From an uncultured Acidobacteriota bacterium (lineage in GTDB: Bacteria; Acidobacteriota; UBA6911; RPQK01; JAJDTT01): a stretch of DNA of 57,969 nucleotides. Where the stretch lies: the NCBI GenBank assembly GCA_951812665.1, contig CATOST010000038.1, positions 1 through 57,969 on the forward strand, given 5' to 3'. Positions 8,792-21,388 of the stretch are shown in pieces. The notes beneath the pieces were generated by a model. That model was not told the DNA's origin, made no database searches, and saw only the letters and a list, made by a program, of their open reading frames with translations. The stretch's first letter is position 1, and each line of letters begins with the position of its first letter. The position numbers were made by a program, and so were the translations under genes.

Positions 8792-9919
8792 ATGACGAAG
8801 ATTCGCCGTGTCGACGCATATCCACTGCGTTACCCGGAACCCCACGACCACAACAACATCCGCTACATCACGCTGGCCCGGGTGGAAGCGGAAGGGGGAG
8901 CCGTGGGCTGGGGGGAATGCATCAGCCAGTTTCCCGAGTCGGCCGCGGCCGTCAAGACCATCATCGAAGGCGGATACGCCCCCATGTTGACCGGCGAGAA
9001 CGCCCTCGACGTGGAGCGCCTCTGGCACAAACTGCTGAATCACATCTGGTGGTACGGCCCCCAGGGCATCGCGGGATTCGCCGTGAGCGCCGTGGACATG
9101 GCTCTCTGGGATCTGAAGGGACACCTGCTGAACCAGCCCGTGTGCCGCCTGATGGGAGGACGGGTCGTCCCGCGAGTCGTGGCGATGGCATCCATCCACC
9201 TGGACATGGTGGACCTGGACTGGACCCTGAACGAGTTTCAGACCTTCAAGGACCAGGGATATCGGATCGTCAAGGGCGGCTGGGGCAGCCAGCCGGATGC
9301 AGTCTTCGGGCTCGACCATGCCAAGGATCTGGCCCTGGTTCGAGACGTCCGTGAGATCGTCGGCCCCGATTGCGACATCGTCTTCGACGTGCTGGGAGGC
9401 CGGGTAAAATGGAGCGCGCAGGAGGCGATTCGGCGGGTCCGGGACTTCGAAGCCCACCGGTTACGCTGGATCGAAGAGCCGCTTCCGCCTCAGGACTATG
9501 CGGCCCACCGGCTCCTCCGCGCGGGGACCCGGACCCCCATCGGCACCGGTGAGCAGGAGTGGAATCCGGAGGGCTACCGGCGCCTCCTGAAGCACGGCGC
9601 CGTGGACGTGGTGCAGATGGACCCGGGACGGTGCCTGGGGATCACCGGCTGCGTCAAAGTCGTCCCGCTGATCGAGGCCCAGAACATCCAGTTCTCCGCC
9701 CACACCTGGAGCAGCGCCCTGAATACGGCGGCGAGTGTCCATCTCCTGGCCAGCTCCACCCACGGGGCGGCCATGGATTTCAAGCCCCACACCTCCCCCA
9801 TGCAGCATGAGTTGGTGAGCGATCCTTGGGTGCAGGAGGACGGTTACCTCGAGGTCCGGGAGAGTCCGGGGCTGGGGGTGACGGTGGACCAGTCCGTGGT
9901 CGAGAAGTACGCGTTCTAG
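8792..9919 (+). CDS. Mandelate racemase / muconate lactonizing enzyme family protein
   Basis: A 375-residue enolase-superfamily enzyme without a signal peptide, hence cytoplasmic. Expected metal ligands can be seen in order: Asp in IVFDVLGG, Glu in RWIEEPLPP and Glu in IGTGEQEW; the catalytic His is in FSAHTWSS. The second-strand lysine motif appears as RIVKGGWG. The N-terminal capping domain (RRVDAYPLRY, VGWGECISQFPE) is normal. Family members remove a proton alpha to a carboxylate and catalyse racemisation, or dehydration of aldonic or aldaric acids. With the sugar symporter upstream, acid-sugar dehydratase is plausible but unproven. It starts 40 bases after the PSD1 gene and ends the plus-strand cluster; the stop is followed by a hairpin-repeat array facing a convergent SDR gene. 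Confidence 0.9.
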   Translation: MTKIRRVDAYPLRYPEPHDHNNIRYITLARVEAEGGAVGWGECISQFPESAAAVKTIIEGGYAPMLTGENALDVERLWHKLLNHIWWYGPQGIAGFAVSAVDMALWDLKGHLLNQPVCRLMGGRVVPRVVAMASIHLDMVDLDWTLNEFQTFKDQGYRIVKGGWGSQPDAVFGLDHAKDLALVRDVREIVGPDCDIVFDVLGGRVKWSAQEAIRRVRDFEAHRLRWIEEPLPPQDYAAHRLLRAGTRTPIGTGEQEWNPEGYRRLLKHGAVDVVQMDPGRCLGITGCVKVVPLIEAQNIQFSAHTWSSALNTAASVHLLASSTHGAAMDFKPHTSPMQHELVSDPWVQEDGYLEVRESPGLGVTVDQSVVEKYAF

Positions 9920-9933
9920 GAGGGGGATTGGAG

Positions 9934-10160
9934 GGGCGGTTTTCATACCGCCCACTGGGACAGGCGACTTTCTTGTCGCCTGCTCTTCCGTGCTGCTACG
10001 CGATTCGGTGACCGGAAAGTGTAGAGTGGGGACTCCGTCCCCCCTGCCCCCCTGGTCGGCGACAAGAAAGCCGCCGCTCCTAGTCGGCGACAAGAAAGTC
10101 GCCGCTCCTTCGGCGGCAAGAAAGCCGCCGCTCCCATCCGGCGACAGGGAAGTCGCTCCC
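9934..10160. repeat. Composite hairpin-repeat array in a convergent intergenic region
   Basis: In order: 9934-9953 (GGGCGGT, TTTCAT, ACCGCCC); 9961-9982 (CAGGCGAC, TTTCTT, GTCGCCTG, perfect 8-bp arms); 10028-10042 (GGGGAC, TCC, GTCCCC); then four head-to-tail 26-28-base units at 10055-10080, 10083-10108, 10109-10134 and 10135-10160. Units 2 and 3 have stems GGCGAC/GTCGCC and GGCGGC/GCCGCC around the same AAGAAA loop, a compensatory A-T to G-C change; unit 1 pairs GGCGAC with GCCGCC and so has a mismatch; unit 4 is degraded. The array ends at the stop codon of the SDR gene. The order reverse unit, GGGGACTCCGTCCCC, AAGAAA units recurs at 28951-29091. Confidence 0.88.
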
Positions 10161-10906
10161 TAGTACATGAACCAGCCGCCGTTGACGTCGAGGGTGGCTC
10201 CGGTGAAATAGGACGCTTCTTCCGAGGCCAGGAAGACGACGACGGAGGCAATCTCTTCCGGATCGGCCAGCCGTCCCAGGGGAATCTGGTCGACGATGGC
10301 CGCTACCTGCTCGGACGGAATCCGCATCATCTCCGTATCGACGACTCCGGGAGCGATGGCGTTCACGGTGACACTGGGGGCCAGCGTCCGAGCGTACGAT
10401 TTGGTGATGGCGATGATGCCCGCCTTGGTGGCGGCATAGACCGAGGAAGCGGCCACGCCGCCAGTCCGTGCGCCGATGGAACTGAGGTTCACGATCCTCC
10501 CCCAGCCCTGCCGGACCATCAGCGGCGACACGGCCTGGGATACGAAAAAGGTCCCCTTGAGGTTGATCCCGACGATCCGATCGAAATCCACCTCGGTCAC
10601 CTCCTCCAATGGGATTCGAGGGCAGATGGCCGCGTTGTTGACCAGGACGTCGATGGTTTCGTGCCGCTTCACGATCTTCTCAACGACAGCCGCAATCTCA
10701 AGGGGCCGGGAGATATCGAGGGCGTAAGCGGCCGCCGACCGTCCTTCCCCGGTCAACCGATCCGCCAGGCGCCGGGCGCCTTCAAGATTGATGTCGCAGA
10801 GCAACACCGTTGCCGACTCATCAGTGACCGCCCGGGCGATGGCCGTCCCGATCCCGCCCGCAGCCCCTGTGATCAGAACCACCTTGCCGGCCAGTCTTTC
10901 GTTCAT
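10160..10906 (-). CDS. SDR-family NAD(P)-dependent oxidoreductase
   Basis: A 248-residue classical short-chain dehydrogenase/reductase. The cofactor motif TGAAGGIG is at residues 13-20, NNAA at 90-93, and the catalytic Ser-Tyr-Lys set at S142/S143, Y157 and K161 (YAATK). The acidic residue in LCDIN after the second strand favours NAD over NADP. The C-terminus LDVNGGWFMY is that of the 3-oxoacyl-ACP-reductase / glucose-dehydrogenase-like group. GGAGG lies nine bases before the ATG. It is the last gene of the minus-strand run, 22 bases after the ceramidase-like gene, and its TAG directly abuts the hairpin array. Substrate unknown; likely a sugar, polyol or hydroxy acid. Confidence 0.9.
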   Translation of the reverse strand: MNERLAGKVVLITGAAGGIGTAIARAVTDESATVLLCDINLEGARRLADRLTGEGRSAAAYALDISRPLEIAAVVEKIVKRHETIDVLVNNAAICPRIPLEEVTEVDFDRIVGINLKGTFFVSQAVSPLMVRQGWGRIVNLSSIGARTGGVAASSVYAATKAGIIAITKSYARTLAPSVTVNAIAPGVVDTEMMRIPSEQVAAIVDQIPLGRLADPEEIASVVVFLASEEASYFTGATLDVNGGWFMY

Positions 10907-10928
10907 TTTTGTAATCCTCCGATCCCGA

Positions 10929-12371
10929 TCAGGCGAGCTGCCGGATCAATTTGGACACCCGCTCGACGACGGTCTGTTCGGCGTCCGGGCGAAGTGCCAC
11001 CGGCATCGAATAGCTCTGCACCAGCAGGTCCGGTACGGCATAGCGCTCGTGAACACTCCAGCCGCCTTCGGGATAGTCTTCGGCACGGGGCAGGTAGGCG
11101 ACGAGGCCGTTGGAGAACCCCAGGAACTGGGTATGCCCGAAGGGCGAACGCGCCTTGACCTCCAGCCCGGTCTGAAAGAAAGCCTCAACGCTGGCGCTGG
11201 CCAGGACGATGTCGTTGATCCGAATCGCCTGAATGAGCGTATCCCGCGGCGGATTTCCCTGGTGCACGGCTTCGACCAGTTTTTCGGCCCAATCGGTAAA
11301 GCGCATCGCCACGCTGATCTCCCAATTCCTGGCGTCGCTCGCCCGGGCCTGGGCCAACTTTTGCCTCCACTCGTGACGGATGGCCTCCGCTTCCTCCAGC
11401 GGCGGCAGGTCCATGAATTCCAACCGGATGATCTCGTCGACGGCGTCCAGATAGGTGCAAGTATCGCCATCGACAGGATCCCACGGCCAGAACAAGATGT
11501 TGGGAATGACCCCCATGGGCCGCCGCTCTTTCCCACGCCTGAGGTTGGTGCGGATGTCGGCGGCCACCTTGAGCACTTCGGCGCCCAGAATCATTCCGGT
11601 CCGGTTCTTGGTGTCCCGGCAATCCACCTCGTAACCGATTCCGTGGACGGGATTGACGTTTCCGCCGCAGGCCTGCAGGAAGACGGCCAGCCCACCCAGG
11701 CTGTCTTCGACCAGGTCGCGGGCCGGACCGGGAAAATCGGAGGAGACCAGCGACGAACGGGGTCCCATGGTCACCGTGTGGCAGCCGTAGCTGAAACAGG
11801 TGGCGATGGGCTGGCCTTCCAGATCGTCGATTCTAAGGACCCCCACGGCCGAATCGATGGGTACGCTGGGATCCTCTCCCAGCACGTCCCGACCGTCGGG
11901 ACCCGTCTCCCTCCTGTAGATACCGATATGGGCTTCACCCCATCCTGCCCCGATTCGAGCCGGCTGCAAAGACTGGTCCGCCTCCACGGCGGCTTCTACC
12001 AGCCACCTGATGAGCTTTTCCTGGTAGACCCCTTGAAGCCTCATCTGTCCGGGCGAGTCAGGCAGGAAATCAGGCAGTGCCGGACCGCTGTGGGTATGGT
12101 TGAAATTGATCAGGATATGGGACGCCGGCGTTCCCACCGCCTCGCCGATGCGGCGCCGGATCTCAAGAGCGACGGGCAGAAAGATGGTGCAGATGTCAAT
12201 GCCGACGATGACGACCTTGCTGGCCTGATTGGAGAGCACGACGGCGGTCGCCGACAGATCCGATTCGACGGCCTGGAGCGGGTCGGCGAACAGCCGGATG
12301 CCGGGCCGCTTCGTTCCGAGGGGCGGGTTGATGATTCTTCGGGCGGCGCCCGCATAGAGGACGTTCGACAT
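10929..12371 (-). CDS. Neutral/alkaline ceramidase-like hydrolase
   Basis: A protein of 480 residues. The start LYAGAARRIINPPLGTKRPG and the later FNHTHSGP motif are hallmarks of the N-terminal domain of neutral/alkaline non-lysosomal ceramidases and their many bacterial relatives, where these histidines bind zinc. The start at 12371 is chosen because GGGAGGT lies five bases upstream; it removes a 14-codon N-terminal extension. No signal peptide is evident, so it may be cytoplasmic, unlike secreted true ceramidases. It is 69 bases after the PSD1-DUF1501 fusion gene and 22 before the SDR. In this family many acidobacterial and planctomycete members have no known substrate; hydrolysis of an amide-linked glycoconjugate is an inference. 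Confidence 0.78.
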   Translation of the reverse strand: MSNVLYAGAARRIINPPLGTKRPGIRLFADPLQAVESDLSATAVVLSNQASKVVIVGIDICTIFLPVALEIRRRIGEAVGTPASHILINFNHTHSGPALPDFLPDSPGQMRLQGVYQEKLIRWLVEAAVEADQSLQPARIGAGWGEAHIGIYRRETGPDGRDVLGEDPSVPIDSAVGVLRIDDLEGQPIATCFSYGCHTVTMGPRSSLVSSDFPGPARDLVEDSLGGLAVFLQACGGNVNPVHGIGYEVDCRDTKNRTGMILGAEVLKVAADIRTNLRRGKERRPMGVIPNILFWPWDPVDGDTCTYLDAVDEIIRLEFMDLPPLEEAEAIRHEWRQKLAQARASDARNWEISVAMRFTDWAEKLVEAVHQGNPPRDTLIQAIRINDIVLASASVEAFFQTGLEVKARSPFGHTQFLGFSNGLVAYLPRAEDYPEGGWSVHERYAVPDLLVQSYSMPVALRPDAEQTVVERVSKLIRQLA

Positions 12372-12440
12372 TCTTAACCTCCCAGGGTCATCGCTTCGAC
12401 TTCTTGTCAACAAAGACGGATAGCTCGAATCGGAATCTCT

Positions 12441-16267
<3,827 letters not shown>

Positions 16268-16271
<4 letters not shown>

Positions 16272-17869
16272 CCGGAGGGTTTCTCCACCAGCCCGCTCCC
16301 GCGCACATACACTGCGTAGAGCCTGGGATCGCCTCCCGCCGACGTGAGTTGGACGCGAAGCCGCACCTGCCGACCCGCCAGGTCTGAAAGCTGAGCCCCG
16401 GGCCAGACGACGGAACAGTCGAGCCCCCCGTTCCGCTCCCGGAACCGCCCCGTGCCGTCGGAACAGGAGACCGTGCCGGCGTTGGCATCGGAGTAGTCGG
16501 GGAGCAGATTGAAATCGACGTCGGACACCTCGACCCGCATCTGCGGAGCGAAATCGGCGTTCAGGAAGACTTGGGCCTCCCCCTCGGGCCAGCGGAGGGG
16601 CGCCGACCAGACCCAGCCCTCGGAGACTCCCCGAATCAGCCCCACGGCGCCCCATCGATCACGAGGCAAGGTGGCAAGGGCCACCTCCCCATAATATTCG
16701 GGTCCCACCGGAGCGTTCCGCCAGCGGCCATGATAGATCCAGGTCTCGTCGTCCACGTTCAAAATGCCGTTGGCCTGGCACAGGATCGTGGGATAGTCCT
16801 TCCCGGGCACCGGCGTGACCGGAGAATCGTGCCGCGAGACGTAGACGTGTTTTTTCACCGGCTCGCGAAAATGGATCCCGTCGTTGCTCACCACCAAGCC
16901 CAGATCGCAGGTGGTCCCGCCGACTCCCGTGCCGCCTTGGCGCCAGATTCCGTAGAGTCCCACCACCACCGAGCCGTAGCTGGCCCCCCCGACGCCCAGG
17001 TGGACCTGATCGTACTCCCCGGCGGCTCCCCTTGGACCCAGGGTCCCGGGCTCCGGCAATCCGAAGGTCTCGGCCTGACCCGCCAGCCAGTGCTCGAAGT
17101 CGGTCGACACCCAGGCGTAGCCCCGGCGGCCATGCAGTCCTCCACCCTCACCGAACAGCTTCCCCTGGCCGTGAGCCACGTAGAGGCCGTCGTGCTTGTA
17201 GAAGGAGGAGAGCTCGACGAAGACATCGAGCGGCAGGTCGGGCCTTGCAGTCCAACTCAATCCGTCCCGGCTGGTGGCGGTTCGGAGAGTGGATCGGGCC
17301 GCCCCGTTCAGCTTGGGTTCGGCCCAGCGTTCCCTCACCGCGACGGGATTGTAGACCATCTTGTAGCGTCGTTCGGCATCCGTCTCCTCCTGGTCCTTGA
17401 TGACGGTGACCCCCATGACTCGATCATCGGGCAAATGGATGGCGTTGTTGTCCGGATTTCCCTTAATGGAGACCTGCTTCAGCGACGGCTTGATCCAACG
17501 AATGCCATCCTCGCTCTCGGCGTAGGCGGCGGGACCGATTTCCATTTCGGAAGGGCGGGCGCCGAGGCGGACCGGGTAGTACCACATGCGAAATCTGCCC
17601 TCGTCCAAGATCACCGTGCCATAGAAATGGGCCGCCAACTGGTCGGCCGCGCCGGGGTCGTCGCCACTGGGGACCAGAACCGGCTCCTTTCGGACCCGCG
17701 GCCGGGACAGGTAGTAGCAGAGGTTCCGCCGGAAGGGGAGCAGGTGGTCGTCGATGGCCAATAGAACGATGTCCCGATGCGGTTGGGGCGCCGGTGCGAT
17801 GCCGCAGGCGAGAGCGAAGGCCACTGCGCTGCAGAGTAGACAAGCGGCGGATCGGAGAAGCATGGGCAT
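16268..17869 (-). CDS. Exported five-blade-propeller glycosidase-like protein
   Basis: A 533-residue protein beginning with a signal sequence (MLLRSAACLLCSAVAFALACG; the Cys might be lipidated but the lipobox is weak). The body has repeated motifs typical of the GH32/43/68/130-like five-bladed propeller superfamily: AESEDGIRWIKPSLKQVS, TSRDGLSWTARPDL, VSNDGIHFREP, RWPEGEAQVFLNAD and a C-terminal jelly-roll-like segment (LAGRQVRLRVQL). Two paralogue-like proteins of the same architecture are encoded at 39622-41157 and 52091-53656. AGGGGGAA lies before the ATG at 17869. It heads the minus-strand operon and its TGA overlaps the ATG of the PSD1-DUF1501 gene by four bases. Catalytic residues cannot be fixed by eye, so enzymatic activity is only inferred. 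Confidence 0.7.
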
Positions 17870-17928
17870 GAGTTTCCCCCTTTTGGAATGGAGATGGCAA
17901 TCTCGCCAGCTGCGTCACGCCGAGAGGA

Positions 17929-17953
17929 GTAGGGGCAGCCCTTGTGGCTGCCC
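17929..17953. repeat. GTAGGGGC-type hairpin with CTTGT loop
   Basis: GTAGGGGCAGCC, loop CTTGT, GGCTGCCC: perfect 8-bp arms (17933-17940 and 17946-17953). Same loop and flanking GTAGG as the hairpin at 42685-42709, whose stem differs by a compensated pair. It sits in the 263-base gap between the divergent propeller gene and the antitoxin gene; I see no other feature in that gap. Confidence 0.75.
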
Positions 17954-18132
17954 GTTTCCAATCGAATCATGTGACGCAGCGACGATACCGTCCGATGGGT
18001 CGCAGGGCCGATCGAATGCCGCGACGACTTCTGCCTCGGTCTGTTCGTCTGTTTCGGGATGATTTCCTTGGTGAGGCAACTCGGATGCGTCCCAGGCAGT
18101 CTTGAAAGGAGCTAGACTTGCTAGCATAGCTC

Positions 18133-18369
18133 ATGGCGCGACTAACTGTTCGAAACTTGGCGAATCAAGTGGTACGTGCGCTTAGGCGGAGAGCTGCGGC
18201 CCATGGCCGATCCGCCGAAGCCGAACACAGGGAGATCCTCCGTAGGATACTACTTGAAAGAGAAGAGAATTTCGCCTCCCGGGCCCAGAACCTGAGGCAA
18301 CGTCTTCGATCCTCCGTCGACAGCAGTGAGGTCATAAGGGCCGACCGAGATCGGGACCTTTCGGAATGA
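18133..18369 (+). CDS. FitA/VapB-like ribbon-helix-helix antitoxin
   Basis: A 78-residue protein. Residues 1-42 (MARLTVRNLANQVVRALRRR, AAAHGRSAEAEHREILRRIL) match the Arc-type ribbon-helix-helix of FitA-like antitoxins, with the beta-strand LTVRNL and the helix pattern EAEHREILR. The remaining charged C-terminal half is the usual toxin-wrapping tail. Its TGA overlaps an ATG in the arrangement ATGA, exactly as in functional FitAB/VapBC operons, but the downstream toxin reading frame is broken (see next entry). It would normally bind its own promoter and neutralise a PIN-domain ribonuclease. Codon use is less GC-rich than its neighbours, compatible with horizontal origin. Confidence 0.85.
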   Translation: MARLTVRNLANQVVRALRRRAAAHGRSAEAEHREILRRILLEREENFASRAQNLRQRLRSSVDSSEVIRADRDRDLSE

Positions 18370-18461
18370 AGGGATTTGTAGTCGATGCGCGGTTCCATGG
18401 CAAAGTGCGGGGACACGCTTACCTGTCGGAAAGGATTATTCACGTGGCAAGCTTGGCCTGA
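18366..18461 (+). pseudogene. Remnant of a VapC/PIN-domain toxin
   Basis: An ATG overlapping the antitoxin stop opens a 31-codon frame. The first eight residues, MKGFVVDA, are the standard start of VapC toxins (first PIN-domain strand with its catalytic Asp), but the following 23 residues show no PIN features and a TGA ends it at 18459-18461. I found no clear continuation in the other two plus frames up to the GWxTD gene at 18555. A PIN toxin is normally about 130-140 residues, so most of it is deleted, leaving the antitoxin as an orphan. The call rests on position, overlap and eight residues. Confidence 0.6.
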
Positions 18462-18554
18462 CTGCGAGTCTGTCGGCTGCAGACCAGGACTCCGTTACTC
18501 CCATCCCCGGCTTGACCTTATCTCCGGTTCGAGCCTAAACTACTCGAAACTAAA

Positions 18555-20219
18555 ATGTTTTCCTCCTGTTCCAATTCGAGCGTGGCGGCCTCGCTGGTCC
18601 TGTTTCTGGCACTGACCCCCGGGATTACCCGGGGGGGTCCCGAGGAAAAGGACGCCTCCCGTGAAGAGGCCGTCGACTATTACGAAAAATGGCTGAACGA
18701 CACGGTCGTTCACATCATCGCCCATGATGAACGGGCGGTCTTCGAGAAATTGACGAGTCCCGAGGAGAAGGAGAATTTCATCGAGCAGTTCTGGCGCCGC
18801 CGGGATTACGACCCGCGCACCATGATCAACGAGTTCAAGGAGGAGCACTACCGCCGGATCGCCTATGCCGACGACCATTTCTCCAGCGGATTGATGGGCC
18901 GGAATACGGATCGGGGCCGGATCTACATCATGCACGGGCCGCCGGCCGACATCGAGAGCTTTCCTGCCGGCGGCCGCTACGACCGGACCCTGGATGAAGG
19001 ACTCGGAACCACCATCGCCTTCCCCTTCGAGCGCTGGCGCTACCGGAACCTGGAGGGCATCGGATCGAACATCATCATCGAGTTCGTCGACCAGACTTTC
19101 ACCGGAGATTTCAAGCTCGCCTACCACCCCGACGAAAAGGACCTGATGGACGACAAGGGATTCGGGGGCATGAAGTGGGCCGAGGTACAAGGATACACCG
19201 ACCGGGCGGACCGCTGGCTCAGGCACGGTTACCCCATGATGGACTCGAGCGGCGCCGGCGACTGGCTCCAGGTGCAGAAGTATTTCGACCGGCTCCGCGT
19301 CACTACCGCCACCATGGGACAGACCAAGGGCAAGTACGACGACCTGAAGAAGTTCGTGAGGACCCGTGTCTCGTATGAGCCGCTTCCCTTTCGGCTCAGG
19401 AACGACCAGTTGGAGCTGAATGGCGAGGAAATTCTGGTGCTGCTGACGCTGGAAGTGCCCAAGAAGGAGCTCAACTTCAAACCGGGCGGCGCGGCCATGG
19501 CTACGGCCACGCTGGACCTGTATGGGCTGGTGACCAACATGACCAACCAGCATGTGGCCGAGATCGACCAGGAGATCGCCGTCCACGTGCCCGCAAACGA
19601 GCTGGCGCGAGGGTTGACCGACGTCTCCCTGCATCAGGTGATCATTGCCCTGGGCCGAGGGCAGCGCTACAAGCTGGAACTGTTTCTGCAGGACATGGAG
19701 AGCGGAAAGGTGGGCAGCAAGACCCTGGCCATCAATCCCTTTCGACCCCGGGACGAAGGTCTGGGCGCCAGTACCCTGCTGCTGTCGGATCACGTGAGGC
19801 AGTTGGGTTACGTCCCTGAGCAATACGAGATGTTCGTCATGGGCGACCTGGTGGTCCGCCCCAGCGTCTCAAGAAACTTCGACGGCGAATACCCACTATG
19901 GGCATACCTGGAAATCTATGGATTGGAACTGGATGCAGCATCCAGTGAACCGTCCATCAAGGCGGACTACTTCATCCTGAAAGACGGTCAGATCGTCTTC
20001 GAGATCCATGACTCTTTGGGCAAGTCGGTCTATTTCTCTTCCAATCGCCGCACCATGTTGCTGCAACAGTTTCCCCTGGCCCGGCTGAAGCCGGGGAAGT
20101 ATACGCTCAAGGCTCAGATCGCGGACCGGATCGGGGGAAACAACACCAGCCGCAACGAAGAGTTCACTATCGTGAAGGCCGGTGGAGATGCCAGCCAAGC
20201 CCAGGTTTTCCGGCCCTGA
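18555..20219 (+). CDS. GWxTD domain-containing exported protein
   Basis: A 554-residue protein with an N-terminal hydrophobic export segment (VAASLVLFLALTPG). Residues about 36-120 are the GWxTD domain: YYEKWLNDTVVHIIAHDER, FEKLTSPEEKENFIEQFW and the following RRRDYDP, FKEEHYRRIAYAD and GRIYIMHGPPADIE. This domain is restricted mainly to Acidobacteria, Gemmatimonadetes, Bacteroidetes and allied groups; its function is unknown. The C-terminal part (about 400-550) looks like beta-rich repeats with extended FEIHDSLGKSVYF and LKPGKYTLKAQIADR segments. It converges with the TPR gene, whose stop is 54 bases away. No strong ribosome-binding site precedes the ATG. Confidence 0.85.
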   Translation: MFSSCSNSSVAASLVLFLALTPGITRGGPEEKDASREEAVDYYEKWLNDTVVHIIAHDERAVFEKLTSPEEKENFIEQFWRRRDYDPRTMINEFKEEHYRRIAYADDHFSSGLMGRNTDRGRIYIMHGPPADIESFPAGGRYDRTLDEGLGTTIAFPFERWRYRNLEGIGSNIIIEFVDQTFTGDFKLAYHPDEKDLMDDKGFGGMKWAEVQGYTDRADRWLRHGYPMMDSSGAGDWLQVQKYFDRLRVTTATMGQTKGKYDDLKKFVRTRVSYEPLPFRLRNDQLELNGEEILVLLTLEVPKKELNFKPGGAAMATATLDLYGLVTNMTNQHVAEIDQEIAVHVPANELARGLTDVSLHQVIIALGRGQRYKLELFLQDMESGKVGSKTLAINPFRPRDEGLGASTLLLSDHVRQLGYVPEQYEMFVMGDLVVRPSVSRNFDGEYPLWAYLEIYGLELDAASSEPSIKADYFILKDGQIVFEIHDSLGKSVYFSSNRRTMLLQQFPLARLKPGKYTLKAQIADRIGGNNTSRNEEFTIVKAGGDASQAQVFRP

Positions 20220-20273
20220 TCCCAAACTCGATAGCGGATCCGAGATCCGGCCCTATTCCCTCACGGACGACTG

Positions 20274-21305
20274 CTATTCGGCAGCCTCCGGCGTTTGCCT
20301 CAGCGCCTCCAGGAGCGCCCGGGCATCGGCGGCGGTGGGACTCTCGGGCGACATTTCCAGGTGTCTGCCCAAATGGTCCAGTGCTTCCTTCATCCGGTTC
20401 TCCCGGATCAGCAGAACTCCCACGTAGTAGTGAGCGTCGGCGTGTTCGGGGTCGGCGGCGAGAGTCTGCCGCAGAGCCTCCATGGCTTCCGATTCCCTCC
20501 CCGAGTTGAGGTGGTCCACGGCGATAATGTACTGGGATTGGGCCGCTTCCTTGGGGTCCTGGCTTCCGGTCAACTTGGCCCCCTTTTGGTACATCTCCGT
20601 GGCCTTCCCGGCCTCCCCCATGTCCGAGTAGACGTGGCCCAGGTCCTGGTAGAAGGTAGCGTTCTCAGGATCGAGCTCGATGGCCGTCTGGTAGGCGGCC
20701 ACTGCATCCGAGGGCTTTTTCAGCTTGTTGTAGACGTGGCCCAGGTTGGCCCAAGTGGGCGCCAGAGTCGGTTGCAGTTCCACCACCCTGCGGAAGGCCT
20801 CCGCCGCCTCCGCGTATCGACCTTCGCCGATGAATCGCATGGCCACCTTGTGGCTCTCGTCGATGACCTTCACTGTCCGTTTTATTTCCTCCGCCTGGCG
20901 CAGCTCTCGGACCAGCGTGTCTCTCTCCGCTCGGGTCATCTCGGCGTCAGTGGAGTGGCCGGGTCTCATGGTGAAGTTGTTGACGCCGCCGCTTTGTGAC
21001 CGTGAGGCTCGAACACCCACCGACTCCTCAGTCCAGAAGCCTTCCTTGATGGCCACGATGCGATAGGACAGATAGGGGTCGACGGCGATGTGAAAATATC
21101 GTCCTCCCTTGTCGGTCTTGAGCTCGTACGTTTGCTTGCCGTTGAGCCCCTCGATCCTGACCACGATGTCTTTGAGGGGGTTGCCCTCTTGGTCCTTGAC
21201 CTGACCTTGGAGTGTACCTCGGTGGCCCTGGGCGTCGGCCCGGCTCGGGGCCAGCAGGAAGAAGGCTACCAATGCAAACCAAAGGCGGTGACTCGTTTTG
21301 TTCAT
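20274..21305 (-). CDS. Carboxypeptidase-regulatory-domain / TPR protein, exported
   Basis: A 343-residue protein. A signal peptide (MNKTSHRLWFALVAFFLLAP, cleavage after SRADA) precedes a carboxypeptidase-regulatory-like beta domain (residues about 28-105: GTLQGQVKDQEGNPLKDIVV, TDKGGRYFHIAVDP). A helical stretch follows, then at least four tetratricopeptide repeats (about 150-335), for example AAEAFRRVVELQPTLAPTWA, AVAAYQTAIELDPENATFYQ and ALRQTLAADPEHADAHYYVG. GAGGTG precedes the ATG at 21305. It lies 83 bases downstream of the TonB-dependent receptor on the same strand, and its N-terminal domain is of the same type as the receptor's. A periplasmic partner or scaffold for that receptor is plausible. 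Confidence 0.85.
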   Translation of the reverse strand: MNKTSHRLWFALVAFFLLAPSRADAQGHRGTLQGQVKDQEGNPLKDIVVRIEGLNGKQTYELKTDKGGRYFHIAVDPYLSYRIVAIKEGFWTEESVGVRASRSQSGGVNNFTMRPGHSTDAEMTRAERDTLVRELRQAEEIKRTVKVIDESHKVAMRFIGEGRYAEAAEAFRRVVELQPTLAPTWANLGHVYNKLKKPSDAVAAYQTAIELDPENATFYQDLGHVYSDMGEAGKATEMYQKGAKLTGSQDPKEAAQSQYIIAVDHLNSGRESEAMEALRQTLAADPEHADAHYYVGVLLIRENRMKEALDHLGRHLEMSPESPTAADARALLEALRQTPEAAE

Positions 21306-21388
21306 ATCCGCACCTCGTAACAAAATGGGGGGAAGGGAACTGCTTCCCTTCCCCCCTGTCAAATCAACCTTTCTTGGCTTGGGACCCC

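Noticed and set aside
10055..10134. Short tandem repeats resembling a CRISPR array
   Set aside because: Units adjoin with two bases or none between them, vary in sequence and are palindromic; there are no spacers or cas genes.
16272..16655. N-terminal extension of the PSD1-DUF1501 frame
   Set aside because: It is Arg/Gly-rich, lies inside the upstream propeller gene in another frame, and precedes a coupled ATG (ATGA) and an export segment; not real protein.
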